Shown: positions 8,198 to 15,758 of the stretch, one piece after another
Layout of the letters: the number at the start of each line of letters is the position of its first letter
Numbering within the stretch: the stretch's first letter is position 1
DNA from: JBGSKV01 sp041740975
Lineage (GTDB): Bacteria > Bdellovibrionota_B > Oligoflexia > Oligoflexales > JALZUQ01
Direction of reading: 5' to 3'
Assembly (NCBI GenBank): GCA_041740975.1
Contig: JBGSKV010000103.1
Coordinates: 1 to 31,499 of the forward strand
DNA: 31,499 nucleotides
Notes under the pieces: generated by a model
What the model was told of the DNA's origin: nothing
Seen by the model: only the letters and a program-made list of their open reading frames with translations
Databases searched by the model: none
Translations under genes and position numbers: made by a program

Positions 8198-8971
8198 TTA
8201 GTGCGCTCTCTTTTGATTTTTTGGGTTCATTAATTTTTTCATTTTCTCGATATCGACAGGTATAAATGCTTCGGACGATATTTTGTATCCCGACGGGGTA
8301 GAGAAGGTAGAAGCCGGAAGAGTTTTTGAAGTTATTTTCTTGGCGACGTATACGGTTGAGTATTTGCCGGTTTCAGCGGCTAAAGTTGTCGTTTCGACCG
8401 GATAGCCGAGGTTGCATTCGGTTCGGAACGTTGCTTCAAAGGCTTGCCACTTAGAGTTTGCGATCGTTTGCTTCATAACCGCAAGACATTGATTGCGATA
8501 GTTAGCGTCCATTTCAAAATAGCAGTTTTTGTTAGTATGAACAGAGTTGGGCATGAGTTGTGATTGAAAAACCATTTCGACCACAGCTACCTTGCATGAT
8601 TTGCCCGCTACGGTTTTGGATTGTCCGGTTGGTTTTACGGAGTATTTGGTCATTTTGATGGTTTCGTCGAGCGCGCTCATTTGTGACATGACAGAGTTGT
8701 GACCCGTGAATTTCTGCTTCGTACAAGACTTCGTGTTTTCCTGGCACATAATGGTTTCATTGTTGACCATAAGCATTCGCACTTTTCCCGTTGGATTGGC
8801 CATATCGACACGAACTTTCGCTCCATCGACATAATGCGTAGCGGGGCTTATGACGACATTCTTCGGAGTTTTTGGGTCCGGGCCTGAGAATGTGCCATCG
8901 ATCAACCAACCCGCAATAAGGTGTTGAGGTAGAAAAAAGCAGAATAAAACTGTCATTGTCTTAATGACCAT
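8198..8971 (-). CDS. Exported protein, DUF4412-like
   Basis: I chose the ATG at 8971 (MVIKTMTVLFCFF), which has GGAG nine bases upstream and gives a normal signal peptide. An ATG at 8998 would add nine residues but has no ribosome-binding site. The mature protein of about 235 residues is rich in short beta-strands (GTFSGPD, VVISPATHYVDGAKVRVDM, KVRMLMVNNETIMC) with paired cysteines. The pattern of a modified-lipid-style readout protein, DGAKVRVDM followed by a strand with a bound-state remark, is typical of DUF4412 or LolA-like periplasmic proteins; this assignment is by resemblance only. It is first in the run with the prepilin and the protease, so a role in the same surface or secretion process is plausible. 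Confidence 0.7.
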   Translation of the reverse strand: MVIKTMTVLFCFFLPQHLIAGWLIDGTFSGPDPKTPKNVVISPATHYVDGAKVRVDMANPTGKVRMLMVNNETIMCQENTKSCTKQKFTGHNSVMSQMSALDETIKMTKYSVKPTGQSKTVAGKSCKVAVVEMVFQSQLMPNSVHTNKNCYFEMDANYRNQCLAVMKQTIANSKWQAFEATFRTECNLGYPVETTTLAAETGKYSTVYVAKKITSKTLPASTFSTPSGYKISSEAFIPVDIEKMKKLMNPKNQKRAH

Positions 8972-9125
8972 TGTCCAAAACTCCATAGCTGAAAACATAC
9001 GCGGACTGTTGGGCTTCGGAGGTTGGGGCTAAAGATTTGATTTGGTAAATTCTGAACGACCCGAATTGATTTCAGAAAGCAGGAGGATTTTCGGTTTCAT
9101 CATCCATAGCCATCAAGAGTGAAAC

Positions 9126-9139
9126 TCGCCTATGGGCGA
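9126..9139 (-). terminator. Weak hairpin downstream of the FmdB-type gene
   Basis: TCGCC and GGCGA enclose a 4-base loop 38 bases past the stop of the minus-strand gene ending at 9178. The following minus-strand sequence is GTTTCACTCTT, only partly T-rich, so this is at best a weak terminator. Confidence 0.25.
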
Positions 9140-9177
9140 TGAATGAAGGACGGGCTTCGCTCTGGCATTGGGGATGT

Positions 9178-9525
9178 TTAGGATGACGAAGATGACGGTT
9201 TCTTAGTTTCTTTCGATGGTGCTGGAGTTGGTGCCGGAGCAGCAGCAGGCGCGGCACTCGGCGTTGCTGGTGTGGAAGTTCCCCCATCGCCGGCAGGTTT
9301 CGCAGGAGCGGCCGCCGCATCGTCAGTGGCTGACTTCTTCGCGGTGGATGAATATAGGTCTGAGTACCAGCCGCCGCCCTTCAAATGAAACGCGGATCGA
9401 CTGATGAGGCGTTGAAGGCTACCCTTTTCGCAACGGGGACAGGTCGCAGGGGCTGGCTCATCAATTTTTAAGCGGAACTCGGAAACTTCCTGGCAGTTCA
9501 AGCATTTAAATTCATAGATGGGCAT
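9178..9525 (-). CDS. FmdB-family zinc ribbon protein
   Basis: This is a 115-residue member of the FmdB/CxxC_CxxC_SSSS family. It starts MPIYEFKC with C8-x2-C11 and C29-x2-C32, forming one zinc ribbon. The conserved FHLKGGGWYSDLY block follows at about 46-58. The rest is Ala/Pro/Ser/Thr-rich low complexity ending in the five-serine tail after which the family is named. The name comes from a putative regulator of formamidase in Methylophilus; the bacterial role is unsettled, and binding to nucleic acid or another protein is only inferred. The ATG at 9525 has GAAGGT upstream. It is monocistronic and diverges from accA. Confidence 0.92.
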   Translation of the reverse strand: MPIYEFKCLNCQEVSEFRLKIDEPAPATCPRCEKGSLQRLISRSAFHLKGGGWYSDLYSSTAKKSATDDAAAAPAKPAGDGGTSTPATPSAAPAAAPAPTPAPSKETKKPSSSSS

Positions 9526-9648
9526 ATATTTTGACCTTCAAGTGCGAATTCATGTCCCTATATTTGTGATTTTTGAGCTAAAGTCAAGGCCGTGGTAGTC
9601 TTGGCGGCTATGAGAGATGGATGTGCGTTTGGGAGGCGGGTTTAGGTC

Positions 9649-10602
9649 ATGGATTATATTGGCTTCGAAAAACCATTATTCGAATTGGATGCAAAGATTG
9701 ACGAACTCAAACGTTTGGCGATTACCCAGGCGATCAACCTCGACGCTGATATACAAACCTTAGAGAAAAAGTCACGTCGCTTGCGCGAAGAAATCTTTAG
9801 CAAGTTGAACGCTTATGAAACCACCCAACTGGCTAGGCATCCACTGCGACCGCGTTCACTCGAAATTATAAATGATATTTGCAGCACTTTCATCGAACTC
9901 CACGGTGATCGGAACTTTTTAGACGACAAGTCTATTGTTGGAGGTCTTGCGCAGATCGACGGAACCGCCGTCATGATCATCGGCCAGCAAAAAGGCCGCG
10001 GAACCAAAGATAATATATTCCGAAACTTCGGTATGCCGCGACCAGAGGGTTACCGAAAGGCTTTGCGTTTGATGTCGATGGCCGAACGATTCTTTTTGCC
10101 GATCGTAACTTTCATCGATACACCGGGCGCCTATCCTGGCGTGGGTGCGGAAGAGCGGGGACAGGCGGAAGCAATTGCCAAAAACATTATGGTCATGGCA
10201 CGCTTGCAAACGCCGATTATTTCTATCGTGATTGGCGAAGGTGGTAGTGGCGGGGCTTTAGCGCTCGCGGTCGCCAACAAAGTCCACATGCTGCAGTACT
10301 CGGTTTATTCGGTGATTTCACCGGAAGGGTGTGCGTCGATCTTAATGAAAGATGCCGGGAAAGCCGCAGAAGCTGCGGAAAGTTTGAAACTCACCGCTGC
10401 TCATGCCAAACATCTCAAAATCGTCGATTCGATTATAAAAGAGCCTTTTGGCGGCGCGCATCGCAATCCAAAGGAGATGTCGGAGTCGATTAAGAAAGTC
10501 ATTTTGGAAGATTTAGCAGAGCTAAAAAAAATGAAACGGGAAAAGCTTCGCTTTCATCGAATCGCTAAGTTTCGATCGATTGGTGAAGTCGTTAGAGTCT
10601 AG
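9649..10602 (+). CDS. accA: Acetyl-CoA carboxylase carboxyltransferase subunit alpha
   Basis: AccA (317 residues, usual length) pairs with AccD in the cytoplasm to move the carboxyl group from carboxybiotin to acetyl-CoA, giving malonyl-CoA for fatty acid synthesis. Visible family marks are the N-terminal helical segment starting FEKPLFELDAKIDELK, ELHGDRNF, GQQKGRGTKDN with NFGMPRPEGYRKALR, FIDTPGAYPG, GEGGSGGALA and YSVISPEGCASIL. All the oxyanion-forming Gly-Gly turns are present. The gene heads accA-aroA-cmk, and its TAG stop shares its last base with the aroA GTG start. accD and accBC are not in the window. The ribosome-binding site is GGGAGG with an AGG closer to the ATG. Confidence 0.97.
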   Translation: MDYIGFEKPLFELDAKIDELKRLAITQAINLDADIQTLEKKSRRLREEIFSKLNAYETTQLARHPLRPRSLEIINDICSTFIELHGDRNFLDDKSIVGGLAQIDGTAVMIIGQQKGRGTKDNIFRNFGMPRPEGYRKALRLMSMAERFFLPIVTFIDTPGAYPGVGAEERGQAEAIAKNIMVMARLQTPIISIVIGEGGSGGALALAVANKVHMLQYSVYSVISPEGCASILMKDAGKAAEAAESLKLTAAHAKHLKIVDSIIKEPFGGAHRNPKEMSESIKKVILEDLAELKKMKREKLRFHRIAKFRSIGEVVRV

Positions 10603-11900
10603 TGAAAGTCAAAATCCCAGCCGATAAGTCGCTTACCCACCGGGCCTTTATCTTTGCCGGTATGGCCGAAGGCGAATCCACTATCCAAACTCCACTTCTT
10701 GGAGAGGACTGTCTCTCAACCTTAAAAGTCTTGCAGCAGTTAGGGTGCGAATCAACCACCGACGGAAACGGCACAGTCACAGTTCTATCCCCTGGCTACG
10801 CTCAGTGGAAATCTCCGGCGCAACCTCTTGATTGCGGCAATAGTGGAACTACGGCTCGACTTTTACTGGGGCCACTTGCCGCGATCCCTGGTCTCAGGTG
10901 TCCAGTCATGGGAGATGCCAGCCTGAGTCGCAGACCCATGCGACGATTGACGGACTTATTAGGTGCTTGTGGAGCGGCTATTCAGCACGAATCGGAAGGC
11001 GATGGCTTACCGCTCTTCATCCAAGGAAAGACACTTAGCCCTATCAACTGCGACATTCCTATCTCGTCGGCTCAAATGAAGTCGGCAATGATCCTTGCAG
11101 CCTTATGCACACCAGGCTACCACTCTGTACGAACTCCGAAAGGCTCGCGGGATCATACTGAGAAGTTTATTCAGTTCCTTGGATTAGATATAAAAACAGA
11201 ACTAACCATAACCAAAAATATTATTTATGAGACAGCTTGCATTAACAACGACAAAAAATGGGGTGGTTTTTCTGTAGATATTCCATCAGACCCTTCTTCA
11301 GCCGCATTTTTTGCGCCTCTAGCGCTCTTTCATCCGAAGGTTCCGCTAATTGAATGCGAAAACGTGCTCTCAAACCCTACTCGAACGGGATTTTTTGACA
11401 CTCTCATTGATTCGGGGGCACCCATCGAAGTTGTTGAGGAAACATTAAGAAATTCCCCGGAGTCAGTTGTGCATTATCGAATCCATGCATTTGATGGATC
11501 AAGAAGTTTGAATCCCTTTCACATCGGCCCGGATAAGGTGCCAACTCTGATCGACGAGATTCCAATTCTCGCTTTGTGCGCAGCCTTTGCAAATGGAACT
11601 AGCACAATCAGTGGAATAACGGAGCTGCGTCATAAAGAATCAGACCGTTTATCGCAGACAGTAAGGCTTCTGAGCGCTGCCGGTATAAAGATTCTTGCGA
11701 GTCATGATGAGCTTGTCATTCATGGGCCAACTGCTAGATTAGGCGTTTTCGAGTTTGATACGCAAAATGATCACAGACTCGCCATGTGTGCAGCCATCTT
11801 AGAAAAGCTGGTGGGCTCGCCTTGTAACGTGACGAATCGCAACTGTGTTGATATTAGTTTCCCGAAGTTTTACGAAACACTCGAAGGGGTTTTTACATAG
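10602..11900 (+). CDS. aroA: 3-phosphoshikimate 1-carboxyvinyltransferase (EPSP synthase)
   Basis: This 432-residue enzyme joins phosphoenolpyruvate to shikimate-3-phosphate, the sixth step of the shikimate pathway. The phosphoenolpyruvate-site motifs are DKSLTHRA (8-15), GNSGTTAR (79-86), SLSRRPM (108-114) and SSAQMKSA (155-162), with the catalytic DEIP, KESDR and NDHRLAM blocks further on. The start is GTG overlapping the accA stop (TAGTG). An in-frame stop at 10593-10595 prevents extension. As a result the protein lacks about 10-13 residues that normally precede the DKS motif, yet the motif itself is intact. Translation is probably coupled to accA, since no good Shine-Dalgarno is seen. Confidence 0.96.
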   Translation: MKVKIPADKSLTHRAFIFAGMAEGESTIQTPLLGEDCLSTLKVLQQLGCESTTDGNGTVTVLSPGYAQWKSPAQPLDCGNSGTTARLLLGPLAAIPGLRCPVMGDASLSRRPMRRLTDLLGACGAAIQHESEGDGLPLFIQGKTLSPINCDIPISSAQMKSAMILAALCTPGYHSVRTPKGSRDHTEKFIQFLGLDIKTELTITKNIIYETACINNDKKWGGFSVDIPSDPSSAAFFAPLALFHPKVPLIECENVLSNPTRTGFFDTLIDSGAPIEVVEETLRNSPESVVHYRIHAFDGSRSLNPFHIGPDKVPTLIDEIPILALCAAFANGTSTISGITELRHKESDRLSQTVRLLSAAGIKILASHDELVIHGPTARLGVFEFDTQNDHRLAMCAAILEKLVGSPCNVTNRNCVDISFPKFYETLEGVFT

Positions 11901-12595
11901 TGAGCACACGCCCAATTATCGTCGCAGTCGATGGTCCAGCCGGTTCCGGAAAAAGTAGCATTTGCCGAAAAGTTTGTGCGGTCCTCGATTGGCACTACCT
12001 GAACACGGGTTCTCTCTACCGAGGAGTTGCTGTTGTGGCGCAAGAACTCGGTTTCAAACTTACCAGCGAAGCTGATCTTGTCACTGCCGCAAAATTTTAT
12101 GCGAAAGAAGCGAATCGTCAGGATGACGGGCGTAAGCTTATTTTTCGCGACAAAGACCTAACTCATCATCTCACCACAAGCTTGACAGACAAGGCTTCTA
12201 GCAAAATCGCCGGAATCGGTTTGATTCGCGAAATTTTATTACCTATCCAGCGAGATATGGCCCATGCCTGCCGCAAAAAAGGTGTTTTGCTAGATGGACG
12301 TGACATTGGGACCGTCGTTTTTCCCGATGCCGAGTGCAAAATCTTCTTAACTGCAAACCTAGCGGAGCGCGCCAAGCGTCGTATGCTGCAAATCAAATCT
12401 TCGCAAACTGTTGATGCTCAAGGCTTAGATGAAGTGATGTTGGATCTTGAGCAACGTGATTTGCAAGACGGATCGCGAGGAATCGCGCCACTCAAAAAAG
12501 CCGTGGATGCGATCGAACTCGATACGACCCATTTGTCAGAGTCGGAAACAGTACAAGCCATGTTGGATATTATCCGGTCGCATACCAAAGACTGA
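11900..12595 (+). CDS. cmk: Cytidylate kinase
   Basis: This 231-residue enzyme phosphorylates CMP and dCMP with ATP. The P-loop is GPAGSGKSS (12-20). NTGSLYRGVA stands where most homologues have DTGAMYRA. The conserved LDGRDIGTVVFPDAECKIFLTA follows, with the LID-region RRxxQ/RDxxD pattern (LEQRDLQDGSR) and the ending APLKKAVDAIELDTT. All are expected in Cmk. The start is GTG overlapping the aroA TAG by one base, the same TAGTG join as at accA/aroA. aroA-cmk is a widespread pair, usually followed by rpsA; here rpsA is absent and a hairpin element follows instead. Confidence 0.96.
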   Translation: MSTRPIIVAVDGPAGSGKSSICRKVCAVLDWHYLNTGSLYRGVAVVAQELGFKLTSEADLVTAAKFYAKEANRQDDGRKLIFRDKDLTHHLTTSLTDKASSKIAGIGLIREILLPIQRDMAHACRKKGVLLDGRDIGTVVFPDAECKIFLTANLAERAKRRMLQIKSSQTVDAQGLDEVMLDLEQRDLQDGSRGIAPLKKAVDAIELDTTHLSESETVQAMLDIIRSHTKD

Positions 12596-12612
12596 GAAGT
12601 TGTTTCAGAAAA

Positions 12613-12702
12613 CGATGGCAAGGCATCAAACTGCTGAGCACTGGAGTTTACTCATAGTAAATGAAGGGCGGAAGCAGTGCAGGTAACACAGCCATCGCTT
12701 TT
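12613..12702 (+). terminator. Nested hairpin element after cmk, terminator-like or structured RNA
   Basis: The outer stem CGATGGC (12613-12619) pairs with GCCATCG (12691-12697) and is followed by CTTTTT. Inside, GCACTG (12638-12643) pairs with CAGTGC (12675-12680), and within that TTTACT (12647-12652) pairs with AGTAAA (12656-12661) around a CAT loop. ACTGCT (12630-12635) could instead pair with AGCAGT (12673-12678), which competes with the middle stem. The simplest reading is termination of accA-aroA-cmk, but it is larger and more ordered than a plain terminator. It could also be a dispersed repeat or small RNA. No function is assigned. Confidence 0.5.
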
Positions 12703-12756
12703 TGAGGCGACTTCTAATAATAGCTCTACAACTTCCTGATAATCTTGTAATATTAG

Positions 12757-14178
12757 ATGGAATCTTCATTGTTTCAAATGAATGAGGCCTCGACTTTGAC
12801 TAGTATCCATCGGCCACTCACCACATTTCTTGTTGCGTTCACTGCGACCGTAATTTTGACGTTGGTTAGCTCCGAAGCTTCCGCATACATACATACAGCT
12901 CCCATCGTCATCAAAGGCGACAGTATTAAACGAGCCGCGCGCTATCCCATTTGGATGTACCGTCTCTATAAAACCGATAAAGATGGCGTCGCCAAACAAA
13001 TTCCCTTTCAAATTGACGAAATCAATCAGTGGGGCGACTACGTCCTTGATCGCGGTAAAGTCATCAATAAATTTTCCGGCAACGGAGTATTCGACTTTCA
13101 AGACGAACTTGCTTTTATGGGGGATGATGTAGGCGAAGTCGTCGTACCCAAAACTTTTCCTGAGAATAAGAAACCATCGCTAGTTTATGAAATAAAGTTT
13201 GACCCGCCTCCGGCGTTAAAAAACATGAAGCTCAATCGTGGCGCCGTGTATTTGGGAGTATTTTTCAGCGAAGCTCCCAAGATCAATGAATCCACTTATT
13301 ATGTCGTATTTGATCCGGAAGCGGGCGAGGTCACATCATCTCGTTACAAGTACAAATTCAATCCCAAAAATTATTTGGTGACTCGCAGTGTCGAAATGTT
13401 GGACCGAAAAAAATCAGTCAAAGATGTCACCAGTTCGGAACCACTGATCGACTCTTCCACGTTCTTTATGAAGGCTGATTTAAAGTACTTTTTGACTCTT
13501 AAGGCGAATCACGATTCGATCAACAGTGACCTGGAAGCTTATAAAGTCGGGCCCATTCGGTCTATTGTCCGTGTGACTTTTTATTACAAATTTTTAAAAA
13601 TTAATTTTGAACTTGGCATGTATACGGAAGTGTCTTTCTTCGCGAACTCAGTCATTTTGCCAGCCGTCATGTATTCGCCAGTCGATGGAGCGAAGAGCTT
13701 AAACCGCGGCAGTGGATTTTACTATGGCTTTGCCCTCCATAAAAACCCAAAAGAATACAAAATTGATACAAATATGCCTGCATATAAGAAAGATTCGGGT
13801 GTATTAGACTTTTTATTTAGCCCGACCATGCACGACAAATACTGGGTTACCATTACTGAGAATCCTAAAGGACCAAGCCAGGGCAAGTTTCTCTATTTTG
13901 AAATTCAACCTTCGAAAAAATTAAATAAGCTCGGAAATATTCCGTCACTTTACCGCGAAGATGTTGACGGCGCTTCTATCATGGCGCGAGGCGGCAAAAA
14001 CCCGATGCCACTTGGTGAAAGCCCAGTGAATCTCGGTATGTATTTTGACCTAACAAAAATGACGGAAGGCGAACATGACATCGCTTTTCGCTTATTTTTT
14101 GAGAATGCTTACGATCCTCAAATTTTGGAGAGTTTTAAGCACCTAGGTGATTGGCGTATAGAGTTAACGCGAATGTAA
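12757..14178 (+). CDS. Exported protein of unknown function
   Basis: I do not recognise a named family in these 473 residues. A long N-region is followed by a hydrophobic segment, about 22-38 (TTFLVAFTATVILTLVSSE), and a likely signal peptidase I site after A43 (EASA-YIHTAP). The mature part is beta-rich and soluble, with a conserved-looking block KQIPFQIDEINQWGDYVLD near residue 80 and FDFQDELAFMGDDVGE near 112; the Asp/Glu-rich turns could bind a metal. It is probably periplasmic or outer-surface. No Shine-Dalgarno precedes the ATG: GATAAT at 12738-12743 would put initiation about 7 bases before it. A second ATG at 12778 is no better. It starts 55 bases after the hairpin element. Confidence 0.78.
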   Translation: MESSLFQMNEASTLTSIHRPLTTFLVAFTATVILTLVSSEASAYIHTAPIVIKGDSIKRAARYPIWMYRLYKTDKDGVAKQIPFQIDEINQWGDYVLDRGKVINKFSGNGVFDFQDELAFMGDDVGEVVVPKTFPENKKPSLVYEIKFDPPPALKNMKLNRGAVYLGVFFSEAPKINESTYYVVFDPEAGEVTSSRYKYKFNPKNYLVTRSVEMLDRKKSVKDVTSSEPLIDSSTFFMKADLKYFLTLKANHDSINSDLEAYKVGPIRSIVRVTFYYKFLKINFELGMYTEVSFFANSVILPAVMYSPVDGAKSLNRGSGFYYGFALHKNPKEYKIDTNMPAYKKDSGVLDFLFSPTMHDKYWVTITENPKGPSQGKFLYFEIQPSKKLNKLGNIPSLYREDVDGASIMARGGKNPMPLGESPVNLGMYFDLTKMTEGEHDIAFRLFFENAYDPQILESFKHLGDWRIELTRM

Positions 14179-14225
14179 TGTAAGGGTCATATAGTGCCAA
14201 GCAATTTGATATAGGGAGGTATCAC

Positions 14226-15185
14226 ATGGAAAATTCAAATGAAACATTAGAGAATGCAGGTTCTCTACCGGCTGAGTTATTAAATTCAGAAGTGGGCGCA
14301 ACGGCAGGAAATGACACGATGTCACCTGACGATATGCCCATGATCGTCTGGTTACGTGGCGATGAAGATTACGTCGAAGACTTTTCGATTGATGCTGACA
14401 CGGCCATGAAGACCTTGGGCATCAAGAGGTCTCGCCTCACGCAGATCTCTGGTAAAGAACTAAGAGTGGGTCGTATTCGTATCGGTCGTTACGTTCGTCC
14501 CGTCTACCGTCCGGTGGATATTCAGGCTTACGTAGAGTGGACAAGACCAACGGCAACGCATGCGAAGTCGTCCAATATTATTGAAGAAGCGGCGGGCGAA
14601 CTCTTAAAGCAAGCTCAAAAAGTTTCGGGATCTTACGAAGCGATTCTGGAAGTTCACACGGCCGATATCACCGACCACATTAACGAATCATTCAAAGATC
14701 TTTATCAAACCGTCAATGAATTGCTCGAACAAAAGCAAGAAAAATTATTCGATCATTTTAACGGCGTTCGGTCCTTATTTGCAGATTTGGGCGGCATCGT
14801 CAACGATCAGGAAAAGAATCTGAATGCGACGTTGTCAGGGATTAATGATCAATTGACGGCGACGTTATCAGAGGTATCGGATCAGTTGAATACTTTCCGC
14901 GATAAACAAGACCAACTCAAATCCGAAATTTCGGCTCTTAGCAAATTCTGCCAAGACGTCGCATTGGAAACCAAACAAAACAACGCCAAATTGAACGATT
15001 TTGTGAAGCGTCAAGAAGAAGCGACGGCGAATTTGGCGAAGGTTATTAAGGTGAATTTGGAACTCCAAAAAGAGACGCAAAACGGCCTTAAAATCATCAG
15101 CGCCCAAATCAAAGAACTTCCGGCACCGCAAGAATGTAAAGCACCTAAGATGCGCAGTGCCTTGCCGCCGCCGAGATTTAAGTAA
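14226..15185 (+). CDS. Protein with N-terminal HTH-like domain and long coiled coil
   Basis: These 319 residues divide into an acidic leader (1-50), a MerR-like winged-helix candidate at about 53-107 (FSIDADTAMKTLGIKRSRLTQ, then a basic beta-wing and YRPVDIQAYVEW), and a nearly unbroken coiled coil from about 115 to 298 with repeating NDQL-type heptads, ending in a basic Pro-rich tail (MRSALPPPRFK). A DNA-binding head on a long coiled coil recalls KfrA-like and other chromosome- or plasmid-organising proteins, but there is no sequence proof of kinship. It has an excellent ribosome-binding site (AGGGAGGT, five bases before the ATG). It is likely a DNA-binding structural or regulatory protein. 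Confidence 0.75.
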   Translation: MENSNETLENAGSLPAELLNSEVGATAGNDTMSPDDMPMIVWLRGDEDYVEDFSIDADTAMKTLGIKRSRLTQISGKELRVGRIRIGRYVRPVYRPVDIQAYVEWTRPTATHAKSSNIIEEAAGELLKQAQKVSGSYEAILEVHTADITDHINESFKDLYQTVNELLEQKQEKLFDHFNGVRSLFADLGGIVNDQEKNLNATLSGINDQLTATLSEVSDQLNTFRDKQDQLKSEISALSKFCQDVALETKQNNAKLNDFVKRQEEATANLAKVIKVNLELQKETQNGLKIISAQIKELPAPQECKAPKMRSALPPPRFK

Positions 15186-15191
15186 TTTTAG

Positions 15192-15300
15192 AGGGAGATT
15201 CTTCGCCTTCGGCTCTGAATGACGAAGCGTAGCCGAAGGATCTCCTGCACCGTCATTCAGAGGCAAAGCCGTCGTCATCCTGAGCAAAGCGAAGGATCTC
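15192..15300. repeat. Cluster of dispersed palindromic repeats (ATTCTTCGC / GTCATCCTGAGC type)
   Basis: Three related units lie head to head. The first is a GAGATTCTTCGCCTTCGGCT unit ending in CTCTGAATGAC (15213-15223). The second has the exact complement GTCATTCAGAG (15252-15262). The third, CGTCATCCTGAGCAAAGCGA with AAGGATCTC, runs to the end. Units of this kind are widespread intergenic repeats in many bacterial genomes. The last unit runs into the start codon of the next gene at 15303 and supplies its ribosome-binding sequence. Confidence 0.75.
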
Positions 15301-15302
15301 TC

Positions 15303-15758
15303 ATGATTTTCAGATTTCTTGCATTATTTATAACTGTGCTTGCTAGTCCTGCTCATTCGTATGGACTTCATAGCCCTTTTATTTCAGTTAAAAATACTGT
15401 GGTCGAAGGGAGTCTAACCAAAGCCAGTGCGGATAGGGCTATAAATGAGCCTTTATATATGCTTAAATGGTGCTTCCAAAGACTTCAAATTCTCGATCCC
15501 ATCAAGTATAAAAAAGGCAAATTAGACCTCATTGTTAATTTAGGCCCGAATGGGAAGGTCAAACAAAGTACAATTGAAAAAAGCAATCTAGTCGAAGTTC
15601 GTTTTGAAAAATGTTTAAAAGACCGAGCTTCAGATTTTAACTTTAAATCGTCGTTAGGAAACGAAGGTTCGAAAGTACGCTATACTTTAGAGTTTCAGGC
15701 ACTGACCAAAGAAGAAATACGCGAATTATACCGAAGTGAAGTTAAACCAAAAAATTAA
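15303..15758 (+). CDS. Small exported AgmX/PglI C-terminal domain-like protein
   Basis: I place the start at 15303 (MIFRFLALFITVLASPAHS), which gives a clean signal peptide cut after Ser19 or so; the in-frame ATG at 15219 only translates repeat DNA. The mature part of about 130 residues shows the AgmX/PglI pattern: a helix with a Cys (MLKWCFQRLQ), then a strand-turn-strand LDLIVNLGPNGKVKQSTIEKS, a second Cys (FEKCLKDRASDFNF) and a final strand (VRYTLEFQA). This domain is related to TonB C-termini and known from Myxococcus gliding and adventurous-motility proteins. The AAGGA of the upstream repeat is six bases from the ATG. Its stop shares TTAA with the purH stop. Confidence 0.75.
   Translation: MIFRFLALFITVLASPAHSYGLHSPFISVKNTVVEGSLTKASADRAINEPLYMLKWCFQRLQILDPIKYKKGKLDLIVNLGPNGKVKQSTIEKSNLVEVRFEKCLKDRASDFNFKSSLGNEGSKVRYTLEFQALTKEEIRELYRSEVKPKN

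Noticed and set aside
9081..9320. Minus-strand Arg-rich frame overlapping the FmdB-type gene
   Set aside because: Arg/Pro/His-rich shadow of the low-complexity tail; no start signal and no protein-like pattern.
15219..15302. Upstream in-frame extension of the AgmX-like gene
   Set aside because: It would translate the palindromic repeat and bury the signal peptide. The ATG at 15303 has AAGGA at good spacing.
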